Shown here in pieces: positions 9,324-17,004 of a DNA stretch of 64,000 nucleotides. The stretch spans positions 62,001 to 126,000 of the forward strand of contig NZ_LYPA01000054.1 in the NCBI RefSeq assembly GCF_001675045.1, read 5' to 3'. Position 1 is the stretch's first letter, and each line of letters opens with the position of its first letter. The notes under the pieces were generated by a model. That model did no database searches and was not told the DNA's origin. It saw only the letters and a list, made by a program, of their open reading frames with translations. The DNA is from Paenibacillus oryzae. Lineage in GTDB: Bacteria; Bacillota; Bacilli; Paenibacillales; Paenibacillaceae. The position numbers and the translations under genes are program-made.

Positions 9324-9367
9324 GTAACTAGTTACTCATTTACATTATAGCAACTAGTTACTATAAT
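9324..9367. promoter_or_regulatory. Divergent promoters with duplicated MarR-type operator
   Basis: GTAACTAGTTAC (9324-9335) is a perfect palindrome, and GCAACTAGTTAC (9350-9361) is a near copy 26 bases on. A plus-strand promoter reads TTTACA (9339-9344), 17 bases, TATAAT (9362-9367), with the second operator inside its spacer. A minus-strand promoter can be read as TTGCAT (9366-9371), 16 bases, TATAAT (9344-9349). One dimer at the second site would block both directions, so autoregulation is expected. Confidence 0.8.
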
Positions 9368-9400
9368 GCAACTAACGAAGAAGACACAGGGAGGTTGGTT

Positions 9401-9901
9401 ATGGAAATCGATCACATGATTGAGGCATTTGCAGGAAAAAGGGAAAACGAGATAAGGGGCATTTTTTCCAGCATATCCATTTTGCAAAATCGTCTGCAAA
9501 CCATATTTGATAAAACGGACGAGGCGCTTACGCTGAAGCAATTTATGCTGGTGATGATGATAAAGCATTCGGATGAGGTTACGACATTTACTCATTTGGG
9601 GCATTTATTGGGCTCTTCCAGGCAAAATGTAAAAAAGCTGGCTGCAGCGCTTGAGGAAAAAGGCTTTATTACCATCAGCCATGAAGCAGGCAATAAAAAA
9701 AATACGTCACTTTCCTTAACGCAAAAGGCTGTCAGCTATTCGGATAAAGTTTTTGCCCTGCATACGGAAAAATTAAATGGCATATTCAGTGATTATTCGG
9801 ATGAAGAAATTCATCTGTTTTATCAGCTCATTACCAAGTTGTATTCCGGAGTGGAGCGGGAGGAGACGGATGCCTCCGCATATTGCGAAAAACCTCTGTA
9901 A
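9401..9901 (+). CDS. MarR-family transcriptional regulator with altered C-terminus
   Basis: About 166 residues with a winged helix-turn-helix core (FTHLGHLLGSSRQNVKKLAAALEEKGFI) and the wing SHEAGNKKNTSLSLTQKA, as in MarR proteins that bind short palindromes. ATG at 9401 has AGGGAGG six bases upstream; an upstream TTG at 9395 is less likely. The last 12 codons, including the stop, fall inside an 81-base block copied from the phosphotransferase gene 3.4 kb away, so the tail TDASAYCEKPL is not native. The DNA-binding core is intact. Confidence 0.85.
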   Translation: MEIDHMIEAFAGKRENEIRGIFSSISILQNRLQTIFDKTDEALTLKQFMLVMMIKHSDEVTTFTHLGHLLGSSRQNVKKLAAALEEKGFITISHEAGNKKNTSLSLTQKAVSYSDKVFALHTEKLNGIFSDYSDEEIHLFYQLITKLYSGVEREETDASAYCEKPL

Positions 9902-9946
9902 TACGCTTGAATACAGCGCTGGTAATACTGGACTATGTGCTAAATA
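9866..9946 (+). repeat. 81-bp direct repeat, copy 1 (marR 3' end)
   Basis: Matches 13231-13311 at 77 of 81 positions without gaps and in the same orientation. In copy 2 the sequence is internal coding sequence of the phosphotransferase on the other strand. Here it supplies the marR stop codon and the start of the intergenic space. Confidence 0.9.
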
Positions 9947-9965
9947 ACAAAGAAAATTGGATATA

Positions 9966-10012
9966 TTGACCTTTCATTCTACAAGGTGTAAAATAAAAAA
10001 CATATTGTAGAA
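9966..10012 (+). promoter_or_regulatory. blaI-blaR promoter with BlaI-like dyad
   Basis: TTGACC (9966-9971), 17 bases, TAAAAT (9989-9994) forms a good sigma-A promoter. The inverted repeat TTCTACAA (9977-9984) and TTGTAGAA (10005-10012) flanks the -10 region, with TACA/TGTA half-sites like those of BlaI/MecI operators. Autorepression by the BlaI homologue just downstream is inferred. Confidence 0.75.
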
Positions 10013-10036
10013 ACGAAAGAAGGGAGAGTTGATTCT

Positions 10037-10408
10037 ATGCAAATTACCAAGGCGGAAATGGAGATTATGCAGGTCGTATGGGAAAACGGTTCAAGGATGA
10101 CCACCAAGGAAATCGCGGAGAAGCTGCCCGATAAAAAAATTACAACGCTGCTCACTCTGGCCGGAAGACTGATTGACAAAGGCGCTCTGAATTCCATCAA
10201 GCTCGGACGATCACATGCTCATGAGTATTGGGCGGCCATAAGCGAAGCTGAATACCAAAAAATGCAAACGCAGAGCTTTGTACGTTCGATTCATAACGGC
10301 TCTGCCAAAAGCCTGATCAGTGCCTTGTTCCAAGACGAGAACCTGACTAAAAAGGATATTGAAGAGCTCCGTGAATTTATTAACCGAGAGACTGATTTCC
10401 ATGATTAA
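10037..10408 (+). CDS. BlaI/MecI-family transcriptional repressor
   Basis: 123 residues. The N-terminal winged helix (TKAEMEIMQVVWENGSRMTTKEIAEKL) is typical of BlaI/MecI, and the C-terminal dimerisation region (LISALFQDENLTKKDIEELREFI) keeps the family pattern in which the cleavage site lies. It overlaps the M56 peptidase gene by eight bases. In this family the membrane peptidase senses an envelope signal and triggers cleavage of the repressor. Whether the inducer is a beta-lactam cannot be told from sequence. Confidence 0.88.
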   Translation: MQITKAEMEIMQVVWENGSRMTTKEIAEKLPDKKITTLLTLAGRLIDKGALNSIKLGRSHAHEYWAAISEAEYQKMQTQSFVRSIHNGSAKSLISALFQDENLTKKDIEELREFINRETDFHD

Positions 10409-12281
10409 ATGGCTGCTAATGACCACCCTGGCCGGCAGCATCGCCAGCCTGTGTCTCATACTTCTTAAAACAAAGCTTGCCGCAAAATGCGGCGGACGCT
10501 GGTACTATTATGTCAGTCTGTCGGTCCTGCTGCTGTTCCTGGTGCCGCTTCAATTCAATGTGCCTGCCCTTTATCCCCAGTCCTTCATTCAGGAATCCGG
10601 TGCAGCTTCCTTTAACGGAAGTACGGCTGCTGCCGCAGAGACGAAAGTGCAAGAGCTGGCCGTTTCTTCCGCTGAAGGGCTCGCGACGCCAGGAGCTGTT
10701 CATTCTCCAGCTGGATCTGCAGAAGCCTGGATTATCGGGATCTGGGTCGTCGGTTTTGTCGTCATGCTGAGCTTTTATTTCTTAGGTTACTTTCGATTCA
10801 AGCGCAAGGCGCTTCAAGGTATGCGGATTGATCATGCGGAAGGCTTGAATGTGATGGCCAGCCAACATGTGCATTCGCCTATGCTTATCGGGTTCTTTAA
10901 GCCTCAAATTGTATTTCCCTTGAAGCACATGAGTATGGAGGATTATCAGTTAGCGTTAAAGCATGAATTGATTCATCACAAGCAAAAAGATGCGTGGCTC
11001 AAGTTGATTGCCGTGATCGTGAACTGCCTGCATTGGTTTAATCCGATTTCTTATCTGGCTCTGGCCAATATAAGCGAAGCCTGTGAATACTCCGTGGATG
11101 AGGCTTTGTCCAAATCGATGAACTCCACGGACAGGAAGCGATACAGCGAAATGATTTTACACTTTGCTTCCCAGTCGTCTCCAGCCTTCAACAGCGGCCT
11201 GGCTCAGCCTAAGAAACAACTATATCGAAGATTCAAGCTTATTTTGAGCCGGAGTACTGGCAGAGGCCAGACACTTGTCGGCATCGTGACCGCCGTAATG
11301 ATTGCTGCCGTAGCTCTTTTCTCATCATCCTTGGTATTTGCGAAGGCACCTCAACCGATTACGGAGTACAGCGGCGGAATCAAGACCTATTACAATACAG
11401 ACAAAACGTTAGAAGATAATGTGCAATCCGCACTGGGGAATGCCTCAGTGGGTGTTTATCCTGCAGGTCTGTATATTGATGAGAATGGGTTGAAGGTGGA
11501 TTCTTTTAACACCACAGCCCCTTACTACAAGGTGGGTATTCAGTGGCAGGACAAAACCAACTCAGGCGTAGCAGCCCTGACCCAAACCACATTGTCGATT
11601 CAGAATCGGACGGTAACGGTCGCTTTTGGTGAAAAGGCAGCAGCCTATAAGAACGACAGCGTCATTAAGAAAATGATTACGAACCAAATTGAATTTGAAT
11701 TGGAGTACGAGAACAAGAGGTTTGCTTATGATCATGCTGCGTTTATTGACGAGCTTATCCAACGCGGAGTTTATGTAATTAATGAAATATTGCCTCCAGA
11801 ACAATTTACATTCTTGCTATCTAATATGCAAAACGGCGATATCACCGGTCACAAACTGCTAACGGCCTATGACAAGAAAGCTAAAATTACGGATGTTTTC
11901 AATGGCAGCGCGAAGCTTCCCAGATCTGTACTTGACCGGATGACGGACGGCTCTGAAGGGGTTCAGCTTGGAAAAGTCTTTGTTATTAAAAGTGGAGAAA
12001 CCTTGGCCATGGATGTCAAAGAAACGACGGATAGATCGCCAACCATTAGTCTGGCCGTCATAGACGAGGCAACCGGTCGTGTAGCTTACTGGAATCCCTT
12101 AGCACAAAGCGGTACACGATCTATCTTTGTACCTGGGGAAAGCAGTGCGAACCGATCTTATAAGATTGTGGCAAGCGGAGAAGGGGAGGATAAGGCGAAG
12201 GTCGAGATTTTTACGTATAAAAGCGGGGAAGAGGAAACCCGGCAGCCTTCAAATGACTTCCTTCCAGTCATTCTCCGATAG
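10401..12281 (+). CDS. BlaR1-type M56 membrane metallopeptidase with non-PBP C-terminal domain
   Basis: 626 residues from ATG 10401, which overlaps blaI; a longer frame from 10359 runs through blaI coding sequence. Several N-terminal membrane helices surround the zinc site HELIH, followed by NCLHWFNP and ACEYSVDE as in M56 peptidases. A further helix near residue 310 precedes an extracellular domain of about 300 residues. That domain lacks an obvious STxK/SxN penicillin-binding signature, so it probably senses something other than a covalently bound beta-lactam. It pairs with the upstream BlaI and is followed after 31 bases by a stalk-domain protein. Confidence 0.82.
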   Translation: MIKWLLMTTLAGSIASLCLILLKTKLAAKCGGRWYYYVSLSVLLLFLVPLQFNVPALYPQSFIQESGAASFNGSTAAAAETKVQELAVSSAEGLATPGAVHSPAGSAEAWIIGIWVVGFVVMLSFYFLGYFRFKRKALQGMRIDHAEGLNVMASQHVHSPMLIGFFKPQIVFPLKHMSMEDYQLALKHELIHHKQKDAWLKLIAVIVNCLHWFNPISYLALANISEACEYSVDEALSKSMNSTDRKRYSEMILHFASQSSPAFNSGLAQPKKQLYRRFKLILSRSTGRGQTLVGIVTAVMIAAVALFSSSLVFAKAPQPITEYSGGIKTYYNTDKTLEDNVQSALGNASVGVYPAGLYIDENGLKVDSFNTTAPYYKVGIQWQDKTNSGVAALTQTTLSIQNRTVTVAFGEKAAAYKNDSVIKKMITNQIEFELEYENKRFAYDHAAFIDELIQRGVYVINEILPPEQFTFLLSNMQNGDITGHKLLTAYDKKAKITDVFNGSAKLPRSVLDRMTDGSEGVQLGKVFVIKSGETLAMDVKETTDRSPTISLAVIDEATGRVAYWNPLAQSGTRSIFVPGESSANRSYKIVASGEGEDKAKVEIFTYKSGEEETRQPSNDFLPVILR

Positions 12282-12312
12282 CAAATCCCCGCTTATCAAG
12301 AAGGGGTTCCCA

Positions 12313-12972
12313 ATGAAATATTTACATAATATTTGGAAAATGGAGCTGATTCAAATGTTAATATCAAAGTTGAAGTACAGTGCGCTCGGCTTGCTTTGTG
12401 TACTGGTATTCACAAATACGGCGTATGCGAGCAGTGATTACTTCTGGTCGGAATCAGTGCCGATGCCATCATGTACCGGCAGTTGGGATGGTACTGTCAG
12501 CGAAAGGGCTTCCAGCGAAGGTTCTTCTGAAGGGGGGAGCATGTTCACAATAATGGTGGATGGCAAGAAGATCGAACAGGATATTCCTACATGCGCGGAG
12601 GCGAAGAAAAACCGTGTCCTGGTTGTTGTGAACGGGCTATATCTGCATGTCAGCGCAACGGTCGAAGGATGGCCCTATATCGAGAATGGACGAACGATGG
12701 CTCCGATGCGGGCCATTGCGGATGTATTCGGGTTCGAAGTGGATTGGAAAGCAAGCGAACAGAAAATTACGCTGACCAAAGAAGAGAAGAGCATCGTCAT
12801 GCACATCGGAAAGTCTGAGATGCTGGTTGACGGGAAAAAGGTGCTGCTGGAAGATACGGTACCTGCGATTAAAAAAGGCGTGACGTTTTTACCGATCCGG
12901 CAGCTTGCAGAAATCCTCGGTATTGATGTGGAGTGGGATTCGAAGACACGGACCGCGAGGTTTACTGAGTAA
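12313..12972 (+). CDS. Secreted copper-amine-oxidase-like stalk-domain protein
   Basis: Signal peptide (LKYSALGLLCVLVFTNTAYASS), a Ser/Gly-rich linker, then two tandem stalk repeats with the usual motifs RTMAPMRAIADVFGFEVDWKA and VTFLPIRQLAEILGIDVEWD. These domains are common in Paenibacillus exported proteins and have no amine-oxidase chemistry. ATG 12313 has AAGGGG six bases upstream; ATG 12355, with GGAG nine bases upstream, would give a more ordinary signal peptide. Position directly after blaI-blaR suggests coexpression and a role in the envelope response. Confidence 0.78.
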   Translation: MKYLHNIWKMELIQMLISKLKYSALGLLCVLVFTNTAYASSDYFWSESVPMPSCTGSWDGTVSERASSEGSSEGGSMFTIMVDGKKIEQDIPTCAEAKKNRVLVVVNGLYLHVSATVEGWPYIENGRTMAPMRAIADVFGFEVDWKASEQKITLTKEEKSIVMHIGKSEMLVDGKKVLLEDTVPAIKKGVTFLPIRQLAEILGIDVEWDSKTRTARFTE

Positions 12973-13017
12973 TAGTCATAGAAGGACAAGAATGCTCTCA
13001 AGTGTGCAGGAAAAGCC

Positions 13018-13066
13018 AAACGCCAGGAATGCCGACGCTGCGGCACTCATGGCGTTTGTTTTATTT
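13018..13066 (+). terminator. Terminator between stalk-domain and phosphotransferase genes
   Basis: AAACGCCA pairs with TGGCGTTT enclosing TGCCG/CGGCA, followed by GTTTTATTTT. It lies between convergent genes and may also slow transcription from the other side. Confidence 0.8.
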
Positions 13067-13076
13067 TGAGGCTAAT

Positions 13077-14102
13077 TTAAAATTGCAAAGGGCTGTTTTT
13101 CATTTCACTAATTTTTTGTAGAGCAAGGGAATGCTGTGTTTTTATGTCTTCGTCCTCTGCATGGAGATACCATTCCACAAGCCGATATCCAAACATAATC
13201 AGGATTAGCTCATATACGCAGTTATCTTCAACGGATGCCTCCGCATATTGCGAAAAACCTCTGTAATACGCAGGAATACAGCGCTGGTAATACTGGACCA
13301 TGTGCTCAATATCCGCTTCATCCGCAATCAGGCTAGCAATATCCTCGCCGAGATAACCCCAGCCGCTTGTATCCCAATCGATGATGGCTATTTTGCCATC
13401 GGCGACGATCAGGTTAGTTACCCAGTAGTCACGGTGACTCAGCACAATAGGCAGCTTTTTGATGCGCTCGAATATTTCGTCGGAATTTGCGTCAAGGTCG
13501 ATGAACATTTGCCGCACATGCTTTGGAAAGGCGCAATCCTCCGAGCGGACATAATCGTAGACGACAGGCCATGAACGATAGTGCAGGTACGTATCCATCA
13601 TGAGATTGGCATGGCTCAGGTTGGTCAGGCTTTTCAGCACATCCGGCTGCTCCGCGTGCAGCCTGCCTTGATAACGTCCAATCTCCAGTGCAGCCTGTTC
13701 ATACATCTCCGCTGTCAAATCCAGGCCGGACACGCCATTGATATATTCCAGCCACAGCACGCTTTCAGCATCCTCCTCCTCTTCATTTTCAATAAGCTCA
13801 GCGTAATAACAGGCCGGCCAGCGGAATGTATCGCTAAAGGTGGATGCCAGATCGGATTTGTAAAGGTCATATTCCCGGCGCCAGGAACCGGAATCGCCAT
13901 AGCGATCATATTCCTTATGGCGTTTCAGAACAATGCGATACGGCAATTTTTCGCCTTTGTCCGTTTCGGCTGTTCCCGTAACCAGATAAACATTGCCCAC
14001 CGTTCCCCCTTGCAATGAAGCGGTTTGGCTGTCGGCGGAGATAATCCTTTTATTAAAATATTGGCTTAATGCTTCGTTTAGTTTATACAGTTTCATTGTC
14101 AT
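13077..14102 (-). CDS. APH/choline-kinase-fold phosphotransferase
   Basis: 341 residues with the kinase-like fold of the aminoglycoside phosphotransferase/HSK2 superfamily. The nucleotide-binding Lys is in YRIVLKRHKE, the catalytic loop is LSHRDYWVTN (HxDxxxxN) and the metal-binding motif is IIDWDTSGWG. The substrate cannot be assigned; members act on antibiotics, choline, homoserine or sugars. The start overlaps the rsgA stop by four bases, so it is the second gene of a two-gene operon. An 81-base segment of this gene (13231-13311) recurs at the marR 3' end. Confidence 0.82.
   Translation of the reverse strand: MTMKLYKLNEALSQYFNKRIISADSQTASLQGGTVGNVYLVTGTAETDKGEKLPYRIVLKRHKEYDRYGDSGSWRREYDLYKSDLASTFSDTFRWPACYYAELIENEEEEDAESVLWLEYINGVSGLDLTAEMYEQAALEIGRYQGRLHAEQPDVLKSLTNLSHANLMMDTYLHYRSWPVVYDYVRSEDCAFPKHVRQMFIDLDANSDEIFERIKKLPIVLSHRDYWVTNLIVADGKIAIIDWDTSGWGYLGEDIASLIADEADIEHMVQYYQRCIPAYYRGFSQYAEASVEDNCVYELILIMFGYRLVEWYLHAEDEDIKTQHSLALQKISEMKNSPLQF
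13231..13311 (+). repeat. 81-bp direct repeat, copy 2 (inside phosphotransferase gene)
   Basis: Source-like copy: the frame on the minus strand encodes an intact stretch (VQYYQRCIPAYYRGFSQYA). The partner lies at 9866-9946. The two copies bracket the blaI, M56 peptidase and stalk-protein genes. Confidence 0.9.
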
Positions 14103-15172
14103 CTTTTATGACCTCCGTTTTTTCTTGTTTGCTTGCTCCACATCGCCGTATATTTGTTTCGAGCATTTTTTTCGATGAGGTAGCTTGTTTTATCCTGAAC
14201 AAAGCGGTTTTCATTCTGTTGTGAAAGATAACGCTCCCAGCGTTCATGCGACAGCGAGCCTTTGGCAAGCGCGGCGAGAATGGCACAGCCCGGCTCGGAT
14301 TGATGGCGGCAATCCGTGAACCGGCATTGCGTGAACCATTCCTCCACATCGGCAAAGCCTATACGGATGCCTTCATCCGCATCAAACAGGCCAAGCTCGC
14401 GCATCCCAGGCGTATCAATGACCATTGCGCCGGAAGGGAGCATGAACAATTGACGGTGCGTCGTTGTATGACGGCCCCTGCTGTCAATTTCCCGGATCGC
14501 CTGAACAGCCATTACGTCCTGTTCCATCAAGGCATTAAGCAGGGAGGACTTGCCGACGCCGGACATGCCGAGAAAAACAACCGTTTTACCTGGCGTCAGG
14601 TAGGCTTCCAGCTCGTTCAAGCCCATGCCTGTATGACTGCAGATGGCGTGAACCGGCACATCCGGCATACTTTGAGCGACCTCGGCAAGCGGGAGCGTAT
14701 AGTCATCTACAAGATCGGCCTTGGTCAAAATAACGACCGGTTGACCGCCGCTTTGCCTGGCCTGCGTCAAATAACGCATGATGCGCGTGACGTTGAAATC
14801 CAGATTCAACGAGGACAAAATAAAAACATAATCAAAGTTGGTTGCGACAACCTGCTCCAGAATCGTTTTGGCAAAGCCTGCCGCATGGCCCGAATAATCT
14901 GCGCGTGAAAACTTGGAACGGCGCGGCAATAACGTATCAATGAGCGAGTCCCCGCTTTCGTTGTAGCGAACCAGCACAAAATCGCCAACGCAAGGAAAAT
15001 CCACGCGCGTTTCTGCCGTATGATAAAACGCGCCCTTAAGCACCGCGTTTACCTCGCCGCGCTCGGTCATGACCGTAAAGCGCTCCCGCCGAAGCTCCGT
15101 CACTCTGCCGGCCAATAGTCCATCAGGAATTTCATTTATTTCTGTAAGTCCGTAAGCTTTTAAATCAATCAT
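14099..15172 (-). CDS. rsgA: Ribosome small-subunit-dependent GTPase A
   Basis: 357 residues with the circularly permuted GTPase order of RsgA: OB-fold start (RVTELRRERFTVMTERGE), then G4 (TKADL), G1 (GMSGVGKSSLLN), G3 (DTPGMRELGL), and a C-terminal zinc knuckle with C-x4-C-x-H-x5-C (FTDCRHQSEPGCAI). RsgA checks late 30S maturation and binds ribosomes. This copy is not beside prpC/prkC as B. subtilis yloQ is; instead it heads an operon with a phosphotransferase and is preceded by a leader of about 300 bases with a tiny ORF and terminator. It may be a second, specialised paralogue. Confidence 0.9.
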   Translation of the reverse strand: MIDLKAYGLTEINEIPDGLLAGRVTELRRERFTVMTERGEVNAVLKGAFYHTAETRVDFPCVGDFVLVRYNESGDSLIDTLLPRRSKFSRADYSGHAAGFAKTILEQVVATNFDYVFILSSLNLDFNVTRIMRYLTQARQSGGQPVVILTKADLVDDYTLPLAEVAQSMPDVPVHAICSHTGMGLNELEAYLTPGKTVVFLGMSGVGKSSLLNALMEQDVMAVQAIREIDSRGRHTTTHRQLFMLPSGAMVIDTPGMRELGLFDADEGIRIGFADVEEWFTQCRFTDCRHQSEPGCAILAALAKGSLSHERWERYLSQQNENRFVQDKTSYLIEKNARNKYTAMWSKQTRKNGGHKR

Positions 15173-15210
15173 GGTTGTTGGTTAGCTCCTTTTAGTTCGT
15201 TTTTAGGCGC

Positions 15211-15265
15211 AAAAATGCCGCAAACAAGCAGCCTCGACTGAAGCTGCTGTTTTGCGGCATTTTGA
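15211..15265 (-). terminator. Terminator in the rsgA leader
   Basis: A near-perfect stem of about 18 pairs (AATGCCGCAAAAC-AGCAGC with GGCTGC-TTGTTTGCGGCATT) is followed by TTTTT on the minus strand. It lies 40 bases upstream of the rsgA start and in the sense direction for rsgA, so it either ends the short leader transcript or acts as an attenuator. Confidence 0.82.
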
Positions 15266-15277
15266 TACGCAAAGAAG

Positions 15278-15406
15278 ATACGACCTTTATCGTATCTCAC
15301 AAACAGCACTATTCACGAAAGGTTACTTTGGATGGCATACCAAATAAAACGGAGCTTTCCCCGCTTTTTTGCTCTTGCACCTTCTCAGGTATGCCCGCTA
15401 TTTGGT
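15278..15406 (-). promoter_or_regulatory. Structured rsgA leader with mutually exclusive pairings
   Basis: On the minus-strand RNA, element A (ACCAAATA, 15406-15399) and element B (GGCATACC, 15395-15388) both find complements in one downstream segment, TATTTGGTATGCC (15346-15334). The two complements share GGU, so A and B compete or form a pseudoknot-like order. A small hairpin GATACGA/TCGTATC (15297-15278) follows before the terminator. This arrangement resembles a transcription attenuator; it was worked out by eye, without folding energies. Confidence 0.55.
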
Positions 15407-15407
15407 T

Positions 15408-15449
15408 TTAAGTCGAAACCACCATAGTCATAGTAGTTGCGTTTGCCAT
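15408..15449 (-). CDS. 13-codon upstream ORF in the rsgA leader (putative leader peptide)
   Basis: ATG at 15449 is preceded by GGGAGAGG six bases upstream, one of the strongest ribosome sites in the region, and encodes MANATTMTMVVST before TAA. The stop codon is immediately followed by pairing element A, so a ribosome at the stop would cover it. Size, position and context match leader peptides that control attenuators of ribosome-targeted resistance genes. No similarity to a known leader peptide was recognised. Confidence 0.5.
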   Translation of the reverse strand: MANATTMTMVVST

Positions 15450-15638
15450 TCAAAACCTCTCCCTTCGTGTAAGGAACGTATTTTTTCGTAAAGCAAGTAA
15501 AGGATAACATGTTTTGGGAGGAAAAACCATAACAAAATGTTGAAGTGCTTTCTTGTTATGACGAACAACATATCCAGAATTTATTAACTACGCTACTATT
15601 AAGTAGCCGAAAAGGGGAAGAGAGAGGTGAAAAGAAGG

Positions 15639-16019
15639 ATGAAAATCAGTTCACAAGTCTATGTTAAAAGCAGCGTGGAGGCAGTCGACATCTATTGTCG
15701 GGCATTCAACCTGGAGAAAGGGCTTGCATTCCTAAACGAAGAACAAAATGAATATGAGCATTGCGAGCTGATGCGAAACGGCGAGTTGTTTATAGCTGTT
15801 AGCGAAGCGCCAAAGGCATGTGATACAAGCAAAAAAACAATCTGGCAGACGATGGCCTTTAATGTGTACGACATGGGAAGCGAAGAAGCAGTCCGGCAGG
15901 CATACGACATCCTGAAGGAAGGCGGTACCGTGATCGACCCGCCCGGTTCATGCCCTTGGAATGCCTATTGCTCCAATCTGATTGACCGCTTCGGGGTATT
16001 TTGGTGGATTGCCGTATGA
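15639..16019 (+). CDS. VOC/glyoxalase-superfamily protein (PhnB-like)
   Basis: About 126 residues with the beta-alpha-beta-beta-beta arrangement of PhnB-type VOC proteins: VDIYCRAFNLEKG near the start, ELMRNGELFIAV in the middle, and a C-terminal strand around LIDRFGVFWWIA, close to the family's DRFGV-x-W ending. Such proteins bind small ligands or metals; many are resistance or unknown-substrate proteins. An alternative GTG at 15627 has AAGGGG nine bases upstream. It appears to be a single-gene unit. Confidence 0.75.
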   Translation: MKISSQVYVKSSVEAVDIYCRAFNLEKGLAFLNEEQNEYEHCELMRNGELFIAVSEAPKACDTSKKTIWQTMAFNVYDMGSEEAVRQAYDILKEGGTVIDPPGSCPWNAYCSNLIDRFGVFWWIAV

Positions 16020-16064
16020 ATAAGCCAATTGAATAACTCATTACAACATTACGTGATGGGATGA

Positions 16065-16075
16065 GGGGGGGGGGG
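16065..16075 (+). repeat. Run of eleven G in an intergenic region
   Basis: An uninterrupted G11 tract follows the VOC gene stop by about 45 bases and precedes the GntR regulator by about 100. Homopolymers of this length are prone to slippage. It is not inside a recognised gene or promoter core. Confidence 0.85.
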
Positions 16076-16172
16076 CGGAGCATCAGGGGAAATATTATTG
16101 TTTCCGAAGCTACTTTGGCTTGCATTGTCGTAATGTCGCCTTTATAATCTGTCTATAACGGGAGATGATCTG

Positions 16173-16892
16173 ATGAATTCAAAATCCAGAGTTTCTTTTC
16201 AATCTGTACACCGCACGAAGCTGGTTGACGATGTTGTTATTCAGTTGCAGCAGAAAATTACCGGGGGAGAGCTAAAGGAAGGCGACAAAATTCCAACGGA
16301 GCCTGAGCTGATGGAGCAGTTCGGAGTGGGACGTTCAACCGTTCGAGAGGCCGTCCGGGTGCTGGTTCATGCGGGATTGCTGGAAAAAAAACAGGGCTTT
16401 GGCACGTATTTGGCTTCCTCTGTGCAGATAATTCGCGAGCCTCTTGAGCATCGGCTGCGTCGTGCGGAAATTTTCGAGGTGTACGAGGTCAGAAGAATGC
16501 TAGAGCTTGAAATTGCACGGCTGGCTGCGATGCGGCGGGACGAGGATGACCTTGCTCTTATGCGCTCCTATTTGGAGCAGCGTTCCGAGGCTTTGGAGGC
16601 GGGGGACCGGGAAGGATATTTAAACGCCGACATTCAGTTCCACATTGCGGTTGCTGCCGCCAGCAAAAATCATGTCGTCATCGACTTGTATCGAACCTTT
16701 TCATCTGTGCTGCGAAATGCGCTGGGCAAGCTGGAAATGGAGGAGGACGGTCACGACCCCAATACGGAATGTCACAACAGGCTCTATGAGGCAATTAAGA
16801 CCAAGGATGTCCAAGCCGCGGAGCATTGGACGCTTCAAAATCTGAACGGAACCGTCAGTCAGCTTCGCGAGCGCGACGAGAACGGAAATTAA
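16173..16892 (+). CDS. FadR-subfamily GntR transcriptional regulator
   Basis: 239 residues. The N-terminal winged helix (EGDKIPTEPELMEQFGVGRSTVREAVRVLVHAGLLEKKQGFGTYL) is classic GntR. The all-helical FCD effector domain follows with the likely metal/ligand residues Asp in NADIQFHIAV and His in ECHNRLYEAI. It lies 112 bases upstream of an MFS gene on the same strand and probably controls it. The effector, usually a small organic acid, is not evident. Confidence 0.87.
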   Translation: MNSKSRVSFQSVHRTKLVDDVVIQLQQKITGGELKEGDKIPTEPELMEQFGVGRSTVREAVRVLVHAGLLEKKQGFGTYLASSVQIIREPLEHRLRRAEIFEVYEVRRMLELEIARLAAMRRDEDDLALMRSYLEQRSEALEAGDREGYLNADIQFHIAVAAASKNHVVIDLYRTFSSVLRNALGKLEMEEDGHDPNTECHNRLYEAIKTKDVQAAEHWTLQNLNGTVSQLRERDENGN

Positions 16893-16965
16893 CTTAAGCC
16901 AGAGCGTCGTGGCAAGGCTAGCAGGCACGAGGAGGGACTGCCCGGAGCGTTTTTTTATCATTAAA

Positions 16966-16982
16966 CATCAGATGATATGATG
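16966..16982 (+). promoter_or_regulatory. Dyad upstream of the MFS gene, candidate GntR site
   Basis: CATCA (16966-16970), seven bases, TGATG (16978-16982) lies 22 bases before the MFS start. Dyads of this size are bound by GntR dimers, but the site does not match a specific consensus I can name. Confidence 0.4.
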
Positions 16983-17004
16983 AATGTAAACGGAGGTTGA
17001 GAAA

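Noticed and set aside
14246-14908. 220-codon plus-strand frame
   Set aside because: Shadow of rsgA; no ribosome site and no motif.
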